Positions 6,771 through 14,253 of a stretch of 64,000 bases of DNA are shown piece after piece. A model generated the notes under the pieces. It was not told the DNA's origin. It saw nothing but the letters and a program-made list of their open reading frames with translations, and searched no databases. The translations under genes and the position numbers were made by a program. This DNA is from Hoeflea sp. 108 (GTDB lineage Bacteria > Pseudomonadota > Alphaproteobacteria > Rhizobiales > Rhizobiaceae): the NCBI RefSeq assembly GCF_000372965.1, contig NZ_KB890026.1:62001-126000 (forward strand), read 5' to 3'. How positions within the stretch are numbered: the stretch's first letter is position 1; the number at the start of each line of letters is the position of its first letter.

Positions 6771-6995
6771 ATGAACAGCCAACATACGTTCCATACCATT
6801 CCTTGCAGGCAAGGCTGGCGCGTCAAGGAGGGCGGAGAAATCCTTTCTACTCATCCCACGCAGAAGGAGGGATGGGACGCAGCGGTCAAGGCAAGCCGTT
6901 TGACCCTCGCTCAAGGCAAGCGATGCAGGGCAATCCTTCATCGTCTGGACGGTTCCATCCGCGAGGAGCGCGTGTACGGCCGAACTCTTCCGTGA
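6771..6995 (+). CDS. DUF2188 domain protein
   Basis: The 74-residue protein starts with a GGGAGG ribosome site 6 bases upstream. It follows the DUF2188 pattern: HTIPCRQGWRVKEGGE, then HPTQKEGWDAAVKASR, then LHRLDGSIREERVYG. That is two beta-hairpins around a helix, in which a query residue set reads a small-molecule- or DNA-like substrate of unknown identity. The family is common in stress-related neighbourhoods of rhizobia. It lies 81 bases after the preceding small gene and could be on the same transcript. Confidence 0.75.
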   Translation: MNSQHTFHTIPCRQGWRVKEGGEILSTHPTQKEGWDAAVKASRLTLAQGKRCRAILHRLDGSIREERVYGRTLP

Positions 6996-7048
6996 CAGGG
7001 CCCTCAGATGTCGGCCTGTCGCCTCGCGATCACAATCACGCCTTGCCC

Positions 7049-7073
7049 GGAACGGATCGCCGTCTGAGGTGTT
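7049..7073 (+). promoter_or_regulatory. Candidate EcfG-type stress promoter
   Basis: GGAAC (7049-7053), 16 bases, then TGTT (7070-7073), 29 bases before the start at 7103. Confidence 0.45.
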
Positions 7074-7102
7074 TGTCGAACTTACCGACAAAGGAGGCAG
7101 AC

Positions 7103-7408
7103 ATGCCGCGCGGCGACAAAGACAAATACACCGACAAACAGAAACGCAAGGCCGAGCATATCGAGGATAGCTACACGGACCGTGGTGTGTCCGAAGACGA
7201 GGCCGAAATGCGGGCGTGGGCGACGGTCAACAAAGACTCCGGCGGCGGCAACAAGTCGGGATCGGGCCGCGGAAAGCTAGACACCAATGTGTCCGCAAAG
7301 AAAGGTGGTCAATTGGGGGGAGAGGCATCTGGCCGACGCTCGGCGGCCGCCCGCTCGGCTTCGGCCAAGAAGGCCGCCGCTACCAGAAAGCGCCGAGAGG
7401 CCCATTGA
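7103..7408 (+). CDS. Lys-rich stress protein of the 'plasmid stabilisation' type
   Basis: The ATG at 7103 has an AGGAGG ribosome site 6 bases upstream. The 101-residue product begins MPRGDKDKYTDKQKRKAEHI, continues with a DRGVSEDEAEMRAWATVNK helix, then a Gly/Ser-rich linker and a basic Ala/Lys/Arg tail. Homologues are widely annotated as plasmid stabilisation proteins without experimental proof. The basic, histone-like tail suggests nucleic-acid binding. The gene is 17 bases upstream of the dehydrogenase gene, forming a two-gene stress operon. Confidence 0.7.
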   Translation: MPRGDKDKYTDKQKRKAEHIEDSYTDRGVSEDEAEMRAWATVNKDSGGGNKSGSGRGKLDTNVSAKKGGQLGGEASGRRSAAARSASAKKAAATRKRREAH

Positions 7409-7425
7409 ACATCTGGAGGTAGGCC

Positions 7426-8382
7426 ATGTCGGCGCGATCCGAAGCGACGAAGCAACAAACGATCCAACGGAAAGTTCAATCGGACGACAAATCGAAGATG
7501 GAGATCGAGGCTCCGCCGATGCAAGCCGGGGCACGGCTCTACCCGGTTCCTCCATTCCCGAAGCAACAACTGTCTAAACCGGGCCATGAAAGCCTGGTGG
7601 AACCTGCTCCCCTCTACGACGCTCCTTACTACAAGGGCTCGGAGAAGCTGGCCGGCAAGGTGGCGCTCATCACCGGGGGGGATTCCGGCATTGGGCGAGC
7701 CGTAGCTGTTCTCTTCGCTCGCGAGGGCGCCGATGTCGCTATCAGCTATCTGAGTGAGCACCAGGATGCAGAGCGCACCAGGCAGGAAGTGGAGGCCGAG
7801 GGGCAAAAGTGCTTGCTGCTACCCGGCAACATCGCCGACAGAGACGTGTCGCGCAAGGCGGTCAGGGAAACCGTCAGGGAGCTCGGCCGGCTCGACATTC
7901 TCGTCAACAACGCCGCGTTCCAGATTCATTCCAGTGACTTCGCCGACCTGACCGAAGAGCATTTCGACACGACGATCAAGACCAACCTATACGGCTATTT
8001 CCACATGAGCCAGGCGGCGATCGAACACATGCCGCCGGGTTCGGCGATCATCAACACAGGGTCGGTGACAGGCATTCGCGGCAGCAAGGAACTTGTCGAC
8101 TATTCAATGACGAAGGGTGGCATACATGCCTTTACCAGGGCGCTTGCCGCCAACTTGGTGGACAAGGGCATCCGGGTAAATGCCGTGGCACCGGGACCGG
8201 TCTGGACACCGCTCAATCCGTCCGACAAGGAGCCTCAGGATGTCTCGACCTTCGGGGCGAAAACACCGATGAAGCGGCCCGCGCAGCCCGAAGAGATCGC
8301 ACCCGCATATGTGTTCCTCGCATCACCCCACTGTTCCAGCTACATCACCGGGGAGATCCTGCCGGTAATTGGCGGATACTGA
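7426..8382 (+). CDS. Short-chain dehydrogenase/reductase (YghA/YhdF-like)
   Basis: This is a 318-residue NAD(P)-dependent oxidoreductase with a roughly 70-residue N-terminal extension rich in Pro and Lys, usual for the YghA/general-stress subgroup. The Rossmann motif TGGDSGIG is at 83-90, NNAA at 161-164, the catalytic Ser at about 213, and YSMTK with Tyr226 and Lys230. PGPVWTPL and the C-terminal SSYITGEILPVIGGY complete the fold. Homologues are induced by stationary phase or osmotic stress; the substrate is unknown. It is translated after the Lys-rich stress protein from the same transcript. Confidence 0.88.
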   Translation: MSARSEATKQQTIQRKVQSDDKSKMEIEAPPMQAGARLYPVPPFPKQQLSKPGHESLVEPAPLYDAPYYKGSEKLAGKVALITGGDSGIGRAVAVLFAREGADVAISYLSEHQDAERTRQEVEAEGQKCLLLPGNIADRDVSRKAVRETVRELGRLDILVNNAAFQIHSSDFADLTEEHFDTTIKTNLYGYFHMSQAAIEHMPPGSAIINTGSVTGIRGSKELVDYSMTKGGIHAFTRALAANLVDKGIRVNAVAPGPVWTPLNPSDKEPQDVSTFGAKTPMKRPAQPEEIAPAYVFLASPHCSSYITGEILPVIGGY

Positions 8383-8444
8383 AGCCACATGGGATCGAAT
8401 GGGGCTTCCAGCCGTTTGCCGAAGGCGAGACGGAGGGTCCGATC

Positions 8445-8501
8445 ATGATCAAACATCATAGCGACAAGCCTGGCGAGGCAGTTGCGCTCATCGACCGCTA
8501 A
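8445..8501 (+). CDS. Possible 18-residue peptide
   Basis: An ATG with a GGAGGG ribosome site 7 bases upstream opens a frame encoding MIKHHSDKPGEAVALIDR. It is too short to judge. It may be a leader peptide or the remnant of a longer gene. Confidence 0.2.
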   Translation: MIKHHSDKPGEAVALIDR

Positions 8502-8677
8502 AGGGAAATCTAAGCTGGACGCAATTGCCCCTTGAAGGAGCAAACCGCCAGTTGAGTGCTCTTACCTGGCGCCGGCGACCGCGGTGCCGATTTCCTTCAG
8601 GATGCGGAAACGCGCTTCAGAGGGAGATTTCTTTCACGAGCGGTCTCAGCAAGATCCTGCTCCAAGGCTGAAGAGGC

Positions 8678-8718
8678 TGAAGGCCCATCGAGTTGGTGAG
8701 CTTACCAATGGGCCTTCA
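8678..8718. other. Strong two-part hairpin in a non-coding gap
   Basis: The 11-base arms TGAAGGCCCAT and ATGGGCCTTCA enclose an inner TGGT/ACCA stem with a 6-base loop. No T-run follows. The surrounding gap (8502-8885) has no convincing gene. The hairpin may be a terminator for the dehydrogenase operon or part of a small RNA. Confidence 0.45.
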
Positions 8719-8815
8719 TCACGAGGGGCGACCGAGAGACCAGCCCCCAGGATATCGCAACGCGGGTTGCGGGTTTTCGTTCCCGAGAAGACGCTGCATT
8801 GCTGCGGCCTTCGTC

Positions 8816-8840
8816 GGAACCCAACGGTTAATGCCGAGTT
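8816..8840 (+). promoter_or_regulatory. Weak EcfG-type promoter candidate
   Basis: GGAAC (8816-8820), 16 bases, then AGTT (8837-8840), ahead of the 24-residue frame at 8886. Confidence 0.3.
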
Positions 8841-8885
8841 ACGGTCTGAAGGAGGCGATCAGTCGGAGGTCGTCGGAGATGCGAC

Positions 8886-8960
8886 ATGACCGTCGAAGAA
8901 GTTCTTTACATCATGGTTATCTTGGCCGCCCTAGGTACTATCATCTGGCAGATGAGCTGA
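8886..8960 (+). CDS. 24-residue single-span membrane peptide
   Basis: ATG 8886 has a GGAG about 10 bases upstream. The product MTVEEVLYIMVILAALGTII plus a four-residue WQMS end is nearly all one hydrophobic helix. This form is typical of small stress-induced membrane peptides missed by gene callers. A weak stress-type promoter lies upstream. Confidence 0.35.
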   Translation: MTVEEVLYIMVILAALGTIIWQMS

Positions 8961-9069
8961 AAAACCGGGGAGCGCTTGACATGCAGGCTGTATCTTGCCG
9001 TAGGTGCCGCCGGCGGGCTTTTTTTGCCGACTGACTTCTAGGCAAACGATCAGCGGAACAAGCACCGAG

Positions 9070-10776
9070 CTATGCCAAGCTTGTTCCCGTATAGCGGCTC
9101 TGCACGGCATGTGCGATCGCGTCGCGACTCTCCCCCGGCTCCAGTTTCTCGTTGCGTTCGATAGCGTGGGCCTCGGCGGCGAGTTCCTTGTCCTTGACCT
9201 GATCGCGGAACCATTTCGAATAGTCCCCGCTCCTGAGGTGGTGTTCCCAGGTCGCGTCGTCGATACCTTCGGCGATATGCAGGAACATCATCAGGTTCTG
9301 GGCTTTCAATCGGAGCGCACCATCGACACCGCGGAAATAGAAGCTGCTGTCTCCAAGATCGCCTTCTGCATACTTGCGTTTGTGCCGCGTTCTCGCCTGT
9401 TTTGGCCTGTCTACCTTAATCTTCCGCACCGGCTGTTCGGTGGTGCGATTCCAGAACAGGATTTCTTGCTGAGCTGGTTCGTCTGACCACTTTGGAGGAT
9501 CGATGCCGACAGCCTCGGAACATGTGGCAAGGATCTGGCTGGCATCCGCCCCAAGCGCCATGACCGTTTCAACTTTTTGCAGCACGTCCTTCGAGATCAG
9601 ATTGGGGTGCACCGTCACCAGTACGGTTGCCGGAAGGTCCTTGGGCAAGGCAAAGGAGTTTCCAACTCGCGCCGCCGGCATAAGATGATGCGCCTCATCG
9701 ATTACGAGCCAGTGCGGGCGACCTTTTCGCGCCCTGAGCGAGCCAAGCTCCGGAAGAAGCTTGGCGAAATAGTCCGGCCTCTCGTCGGTCTTGAGGCCAA
9801 GCATGTTGACAGCGACGTTGGTCGCAGGACTATCGAGCAGGTCCATGACCTCGCGAATGCTAGGTGGCGCATTAGCGTCGCCCACAACCACGACATTGTC
9901 GAGATGACTGTAATCGCCTTCGGGATCGAGTACGCAGAATTGGTAGCCCTTCTCGACGAAGCGCTCCGTCAACAGCGTTGCCAGCGTGGACTTACCGATT
10001 CCGGACGTTCCCGAAATAAGGCTGCCGCCGCCATAGGGTGAAATGACAGCCGGCACCCCGGCCCGATCGGCACCGACGTGTATCCGCTGCCTCGAGCAGG
10101 TCATGAGCTCGGCATCTTTTTCGAGGATCTTGGCGGCAAGTTCCGCGACACCAGCCCCCCGGGCTGCTCGTGTCGTGGCATCCGCTGTTTCCTTCAGAGT
10201 CGGCAAGGCGTTGGCGACAGCGACACCGTAACCGACAGCTTGCAAGAAGGCGTGGTCGTTCTCCGCATCTCCGATCCCGACGACATTGTGCGCGGAAAGG
10301 CCTAGTTCCTCCAGTGCAGCGGCAAGGCCGCTCGCCTTGTTCACTCCGCTGGGCAGCACCATCACCGCACCCTTGTTGAAGATGATCTTGAGCTCGAGGC
10401 CAAGTTTGCGGATTTCGTCCAGGACGATAGCCTCGTTTGGGACCAGGGTGGCTACGATGGTCTGCCCGACATATAGCGGTACGACCTCTCTTTCTCGCAG
10501 CCTGGAGACGAATGCCGCCGATGGCGCTGGAGCCAACGACCGCGCTTTACGAGTTGCCGGGTCGTAGAGCAAAGCCCCGTTCTCGGCGACAATCCTGTCG
10601 AAAATCTCGTGCTCGGGAAAGACGCGTTGCAAATCGGGCAGCTCCCGCCCGGTTACGAGCAGCAGCTTGCGCCCGGATTCCTTCAGTTTGCCCATAGCCT
10701 CAAGCGTATCTGCAGACACGCAGCCATGATCGGCAAGGGTTTCGTCATAGTCGGTGGCCAGTGCCAATGCATACAT
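9070..10776 (-). CDS. HAD-IIB phosphatase fused to a HerA-like P-loop ATPase
   Basis: From ATG 10776 the 568-residue protein has two enzyme domains. Residues 1-225 are a HAD-IIB hydrolase with the nucleophile motif D9-Y-D11-E-T, VTGRE (motif II), the NKASG lysine region and GDAENDH (motif IV), as in sugar-phosphate phosphatases. Residues about 240-460 form a HerA/DUF87-type ATPase with Walker A SGTSGIGKST (255-264) and Walker B WLVIDEAHH (356-364). The C-terminal 80 residues include RAQN-like LKAQNLMMFLHIAEG and WEHHLRSGDYSKWFR. The gene lies beside a trehalose/glucan block and has an EcfG-type promoter. An earlier GTG at 10821 is less likely because it falls inside that promoter. Confidence 0.8.
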   Translation of the reverse strand: MYALALATDYDETLADHGCVSADTLEAMGKLKESGRKLLLVTGRELPDLQRVFPEHEIFDRIVAENGALLYDPATRKARSLAPAPSAAFVSRLREREVVPLYVGQTIVATLVPNEAIVLDEIRKLGLELKIIFNKGAVMVLPSGVNKASGLAAALEELGLSAHNVVGIGDAENDHAFLQAVGYGVAVANALPTLKETADATTRAARGAGVAELAAKILEKDAELMTCSRQRIHVGADRAGVPAVISPYGGGSLISGTSGIGKSTLATLLTERFVEKGYQFCVLDPEGDYSHLDNVVVVGDANAPPSIREVMDLLDSPATNVAVNMLGLKTDERPDYFAKLLPELGSLRARKGRPHWLVIDEAHHLMPAARVGNSFALPKDLPATVLVTVHPNLISKDVLQKVETVMALGADASQILATCSEAVGIDPPKWSDEPAQQEILFWNRTTEQPVRKIKVDRPKQARTRHKRKYAEGDLGDSSFYFRGVDGALRLKAQNLMMFLHIAEGIDDATWEHHLRSGDYSKWFRDQVKDKELAAEAHAIERNEKLEPGESRDAIAHAVQSRYTGTSLA

Positions 10777-10807
10777 CGGATCACATACTCGTTTCAGGAT
10801 GTGGGTT

Positions 10808-10832
10808 AACCACCCAGCCACCTGTTCGTTCC
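10808..10832 (-). promoter_or_regulatory. Candidate EcfG-type stress promoter
   Basis: On the minus strand GGAAC (10832-10828), 16 bases, then GGTT (10811-10808). Transcription from here would begin inside the longer open frame, which favours ATG 10776 as the start of the HAD-ATPase gene. Confidence 0.4.
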
Positions 10833-10933
10833 CTGCCCTCCGCGTGGAAACTCCATGGAAAAATCTGGAACCATCGCCGTTCGGAGGGATTTTCCCAAGG
10901 GCGGCGTGTGAATGAACGACGACAGGAAAACCA

Positions 10934-11989
10934 ATGAAAATTGCCCAGGTTGCGCCGCTCTACGAGAGCGTGCCTCCCCGGCTATACGGCGGAACGGAAC
11001 GGATCATCAGCTACCTGAGCGATGGCCTCGTTGATCTCGGACATCAGGTGACGCTTTTTGCCAGCGCCGAATCCGAGACGCGTGCCGAGTTGGTGGCGAC
11101 GCGAGATTGCGCCTTGCGCCTCGATCCCTCGTTCCCGGTTTCGGCAATCGCGGCGCATCTGTCTGCGCTGCATGAAGTCCGCCGCCGCGCTGGGGACTTC
11201 GACATCATCCACTTCCATCTCAGCCATTTTCTCCACTTCCCGTTCTTTGAGGACATGGCATGGAAGACGGTTACCACCCCGCATGGCCGTCTCGACTATC
11301 GGGATCTTCCAAGCGCCTACAAGCACTGGCCCCGGTTCCCATTGATTTCCATCTCGGACCGTCAGCGATATCCTCTCGCTGACGCGAACTGGCTCGCCAC
11401 GGTCCAGCATGGTCTGCCATCACGAGCACCGGGCTCTGTCGAATGGGCCGGCTCAGGCAAGTACCTGGCGTTCCTGGGGCGGCTGTCGCGCGACAAGCGT
11501 CCTGATCGGGCTATCGAGATCGCGATCCGAAGTGGTTATCCGCTCAAGATCGCGGCAAAAATCGGCGATGACGACCGAAGCTACTTTCGAGACAAGATTG
11601 AGCCGCTGATCGACGGCTCCAGCGTGGAGTTCGTCGGGGAGATCGATGAAAGCCAGAAGGACGAATTCCTGGGCAACGCCACAGCTCTGCTGTTCCCGAT
11701 AGACTGGCCGGAACCCTTTGGATTGGCCGTAATCGAAGCCATGTCGGTGGGTACGCCAGTTGTCGCCTGGGACAATGGCGCGATGCCGGAGATCGTGGAC
11801 GAGAACCTCACCGGAGCTATAGTCGATAGCATCGAAGCCGCCGTGGAAGCGGTTCATCGTGTTGCCAAACTGGACCGTTCGACGGTCCGTGCCACGTTCC
11901 AACGCCGCTTCACGGCCGAACGCATGGCGCGAGACTATGCCAACGCATACGCGCAACTCCTCGCCCTGCATGACCGATCCGGGAATTGA
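10934..11989 (+). CDS. Glycosyltransferase family 4
   Basis: The 351-residue protein is a GT-B glycosyltransferase of family GT4. It begins MKIAQVAPLYESVPPRLYGG (glycine loop PPRLYGGTER). A central FLGRLSRDKRPDRAIE acceptor-to-donor linker follows, then the donor-site motif EPFGLAVIEAMSVGTPVVA. An AGGAAA ribosome site precedes the ATG. Relatives add sugars to other sugars or lipids using NDP-sugars; the actual substrate is unknown. The next gene, an amylo-alpha-1,6-glucosidase-type enzyme, starts 4 bases after the stop, so the two are translationally coupled. Confidence 0.85.
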   Translation: MKIAQVAPLYESVPPRLYGGTERIISYLSDGLVDLGHQVTLFASAESETRAELVATRDCALRLDPSFPVSAIAAHLSALHEVRRRAGDFDIIHFHLSHFLHFPFFEDMAWKTVTTPHGRLDYRDLPSAYKHWPRFPLISISDRQRYPLADANWLATVQHGLPSRAPGSVEWAGSGKYLAFLGRLSRDKRPDRAIEIAIRSGYPLKIAAKIGDDDRSYFRDKIEPLIDGSSVEFVGEIDESQKDEFLGNATALLFPIDWPEPFGLAVIEAMSVGTPVVAWDNGAMPEIVDENLTGAIVDSIEAAVEAVHRVAKLDRSTVRATFQRRFTAERMARDYANAYAQLLALHDRSGN

Positions 11990-11993
11990 AAAC

Positions 11994-14147
11994 ATGGCCC
12001 AGCTCGACGAACGCCATCTCGACCCCGCGGTAGCCCTTGCCACCCTCGACGATACGCCCCCGAGGGCTCCACATCGACAGTTTGCCCTGAAAGACGGAGA
12101 TTGCTTTGTCGTCACCAACGACCGTGGCGATATCCAAGGCCGCGGCGACGGCTTCTTTCGCGACGATACCCGCGTTCTGTCCCTGTTTCGCTTGACGGTC
12201 GGAGGCCGCGAGCCCTCGCTCCTGGGAGCATCCCTCAGCCAGGACAACATCATTTTCACGGCAAATCTGACCAACATGCCGATGGAGCACGTGCCCCAGG
12301 GCGTAATCCACATCGAGCGCTCGCGCTTGCTGTGGCAGGATCGGATGTATGAACGCATCCGGCTGTGGAACTACGGCGAACGGGATATGCAGATGCCCCT
12401 GTCGCTCGAATTCGATGCCGATTTTCGTGACATGTTCGAAGTCCGCGGCAGCACGAGACCCAAACGCGGCAAGACATTTGCAAGCGAGACATCGGCTGGT
12501 CACGTGTTGCTCAAATATGAAGGTCTGGACACCCTGGTCCGGCAGTCGGTGATCTCGTTCTCCGAACAACCGGTCCAGCTGAGCGCCGGAAGCGCCGAGT
12601 TCCGCATTGCTCTCCCCCGCCATGACGGCTTTTCCTTGTTCATCGAAGTTGGCACCAGCAACGTCGAACGGCCGAGCCGCGAACGCTATCGGTCGGCTGC
12701 TGCACATGCTCGATGGCGGATGCGTGCCAAGCGTCGGCACGGCGCGACACTTCATAGTTCGGGCCGGGTCTTCAACGACTGGATGTCTCGCGCTCGCGCC
12801 GACATCGCTCTTTTGACGACCGAACTGCAGACGGGTCCTTATCCTTACGCCGGCATCCCCTGGTTCTCGACCGCATTTGGTAGGGACGGTGTCATCTCGG
12901 CCCTCCAGATGCTGTGGCTCAATCCGGGCCTCGCCAAGGGCGTTCTCGCATTCCTTGCTCTGCATCAGGCGACCGAGACCCTAGCGTTCAGCGATTCCCA
13001 GCCCGGAAAGATTATGCATGAAACCCGCAAAGGCGAGATGGCGGCACTCCGAGAGCTGCCGTTCGGCCGCTATTATGGTGGCGTGGACACCACTCCACTC
13101 TACATCTACCTCGCGAGCGCCTATGCGAAGCGTACAGGCGACATGGCCTTCATCGAGCAGCTCTGGCCATCACTTCGGGCGGCGGCCGGCTGGATGGATG
13201 CCATGCAGGCACAGCATCCCAAAGGTCTCGTTGCCTACAAGAGAGCCTCCGAGACCGGACTGTCCAACCAGGGATGGAAGGACAGTTCCGATGCGATCTT
13301 CCACGCCGATGGCAGTATTCCCAAGGGACCGATCGCGCTGGTGGAGGTCCAGGGATATGTCTTTGCAGCCTATCGCGGCCTGGCCCAGTTGGCCGCCCGG
13401 CGTGGAGAAAGCGATCTGGCGAAGAACTGGGAAGACAACGCCGAGCGAATGCGTGCCTCCGTCGAGCGCGTCTTCTGGATGGAAGACCGCGGCTACTATG
13501 CCATAGCCATTGACGGCGAGGGTCGTCCCTGCAAGGTGCGTGCCTCCAATGCCGGGCACCTGCTTTACGTCGGTCTGCCGTCAAAGGACCGTGCCCGGCA
13601 GCTGTCCGAGGCCCTGCAGACAGCGGCGTTCCAAACCGGGTGGGGCGTTCGAACGCTCGCAGACGACGAGACCCCATTCAACCCGATGTCCTATCACAAT
13701 GGTTCGATATGGCCGCACGATACCGCGATCTGCGGCGCGGGCATGGCGCAATACGGTGAACGCGACAGCGTGGTCAGACTGATGAGCGGTACCTTCGAGT
13801 CCGCCGTGCACTTCAACATGCGGCTGCCGGAACTGTTCTGCGGATTCACGCGGTCACCTGGCGAAGCACCGGTCGCTTATCCCGTCGCGTGCCTTCCCCA
13901 GGCATGGTCTTCGGGCTCGGCATTCATGCTCATGCAGGCGTGTCTGGGTCTGGAAGTCGACGGCTTCGAAAGCGAAATCCGGGTAAGCCGTCCAAGATTG
14001 CCAATCGGCATAGATACTCTGACCATCCGACGATTGAGAGTCGGCAATGTCGAAGTGGACGTGCATTTCCAGCGCGTTGGCGACCGCGTTGCGTGCTTCC
14101 TCGATGCCAGGGACGAAGGACGAGCGCCTCTCGTCGTCCGCAGTTGA
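11994..14147 (+). CDS. Amylo-alpha-1,6-glucosidase-type glycogen debranching protein
   Basis: From ATG 11994 the protein has 717 residues; a start at 11970, overlapping the previous gene, is also possible. The N-terminal domain (about 20-230), with the DGDCFVVTNDRGDI and FFRDDTRVLSLFRL motifs, is the glycogen-debranching N-terminal bis domain. The rest is an (alpha/alpha)6 barrel with WFSTAFGRDGVI, LPFGRYYGGVDTTPLYI, SNQGWKDSSDAIF and NGSIWPHDTA. These carry the acidic catalytic residues of GH15/GH63-like debranching enzymes. It would trim alpha-glucan branches. Together with the glycosyltransferase and trehalose synthase it suggests osmolyte or storage-glucan metabolism under stress. Confidence 0.88.
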   Translation: MAQLDERHLDPAVALATLDDTPPRAPHRQFALKDGDCFVVTNDRGDIQGRGDGFFRDDTRVLSLFRLTVGGREPSLLGASLSQDNIIFTANLTNMPMEHVPQGVIHIERSRLLWQDRMYERIRLWNYGERDMQMPLSLEFDADFRDMFEVRGSTRPKRGKTFASETSAGHVLLKYEGLDTLVRQSVISFSEQPVQLSAGSAEFRIALPRHDGFSLFIEVGTSNVERPSRERYRSAAAHARWRMRAKRRHGATLHSSGRVFNDWMSRARADIALLTTELQTGPYPYAGIPWFSTAFGRDGVISALQMLWLNPGLAKGVLAFLALHQATETLAFSDSQPGKIMHETRKGEMAALRELPFGRYYGGVDTTPLYIYLASAYAKRTGDMAFIEQLWPSLRAAAGWMDAMQAQHPKGLVAYKRASETGLSNQGWKDSSDAIFHADGSIPKGPIALVEVQGYVFAAYRGLAQLAARRGESDLAKNWEDNAERMRASVERVFWMEDRGYYAIAIDGEGRPCKVRASNAGHLLYVGLPSKDRARQLSEALQTAAFQTGWGVRTLADDETPFNPMSYHNGSIWPHDTAICGAGMAQYGERDSVVRLMSGTFESAVHFNMRLPELFCGFTRSPGEAPVAYPVACLPQAWSSGSAFMLMQACLGLEVDGFESEIRVSRPRLPIGIDTLTIRRLRVGNVEVDVHFQRVGDRVACFLDARDEGRAPLVVRS

Positions 14148-14154
14148 TCAAATC

Positions 14155-14192
14155 CAACTCCTGGGAGGAACTGATCCTCCGGGGATGAGTTG
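14155..14192 (+). terminator. Hairpin after the debranching gene
   Basis: Outer arms CAACTC/GAGTTG and inner arms GAGGA/TCCTC form a nested hairpin between the debranching gene and the trehalose synthase gene. It may be a terminator or attenuator. A GGAAC-N16-AGTT match overlaps it and is probably incidental. Confidence 0.35.
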
Positions 14193-14253
14193 AGGTTCGG
14201 GTCAGGCACATGGTCGGCCCGATCTTCCTTTCATCCACTGAGGGCCAGCGGGC

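Noticed and set aside
10776..10821. GTG 10821 as the start of the HAD-ATPase gene
   Set aside because: The extra 15 residues are not typical of HAD proteins, and the GTG lies inside the candidate promoter. ATG 10776 gives the usual start.
14167..14191. GGAAC-N16-AGTT as a stress promoter for otsA
   Set aside because: It falls inside a nested hairpin after the debranching gene and has a poor -10, so it is more likely part of that hairpin.
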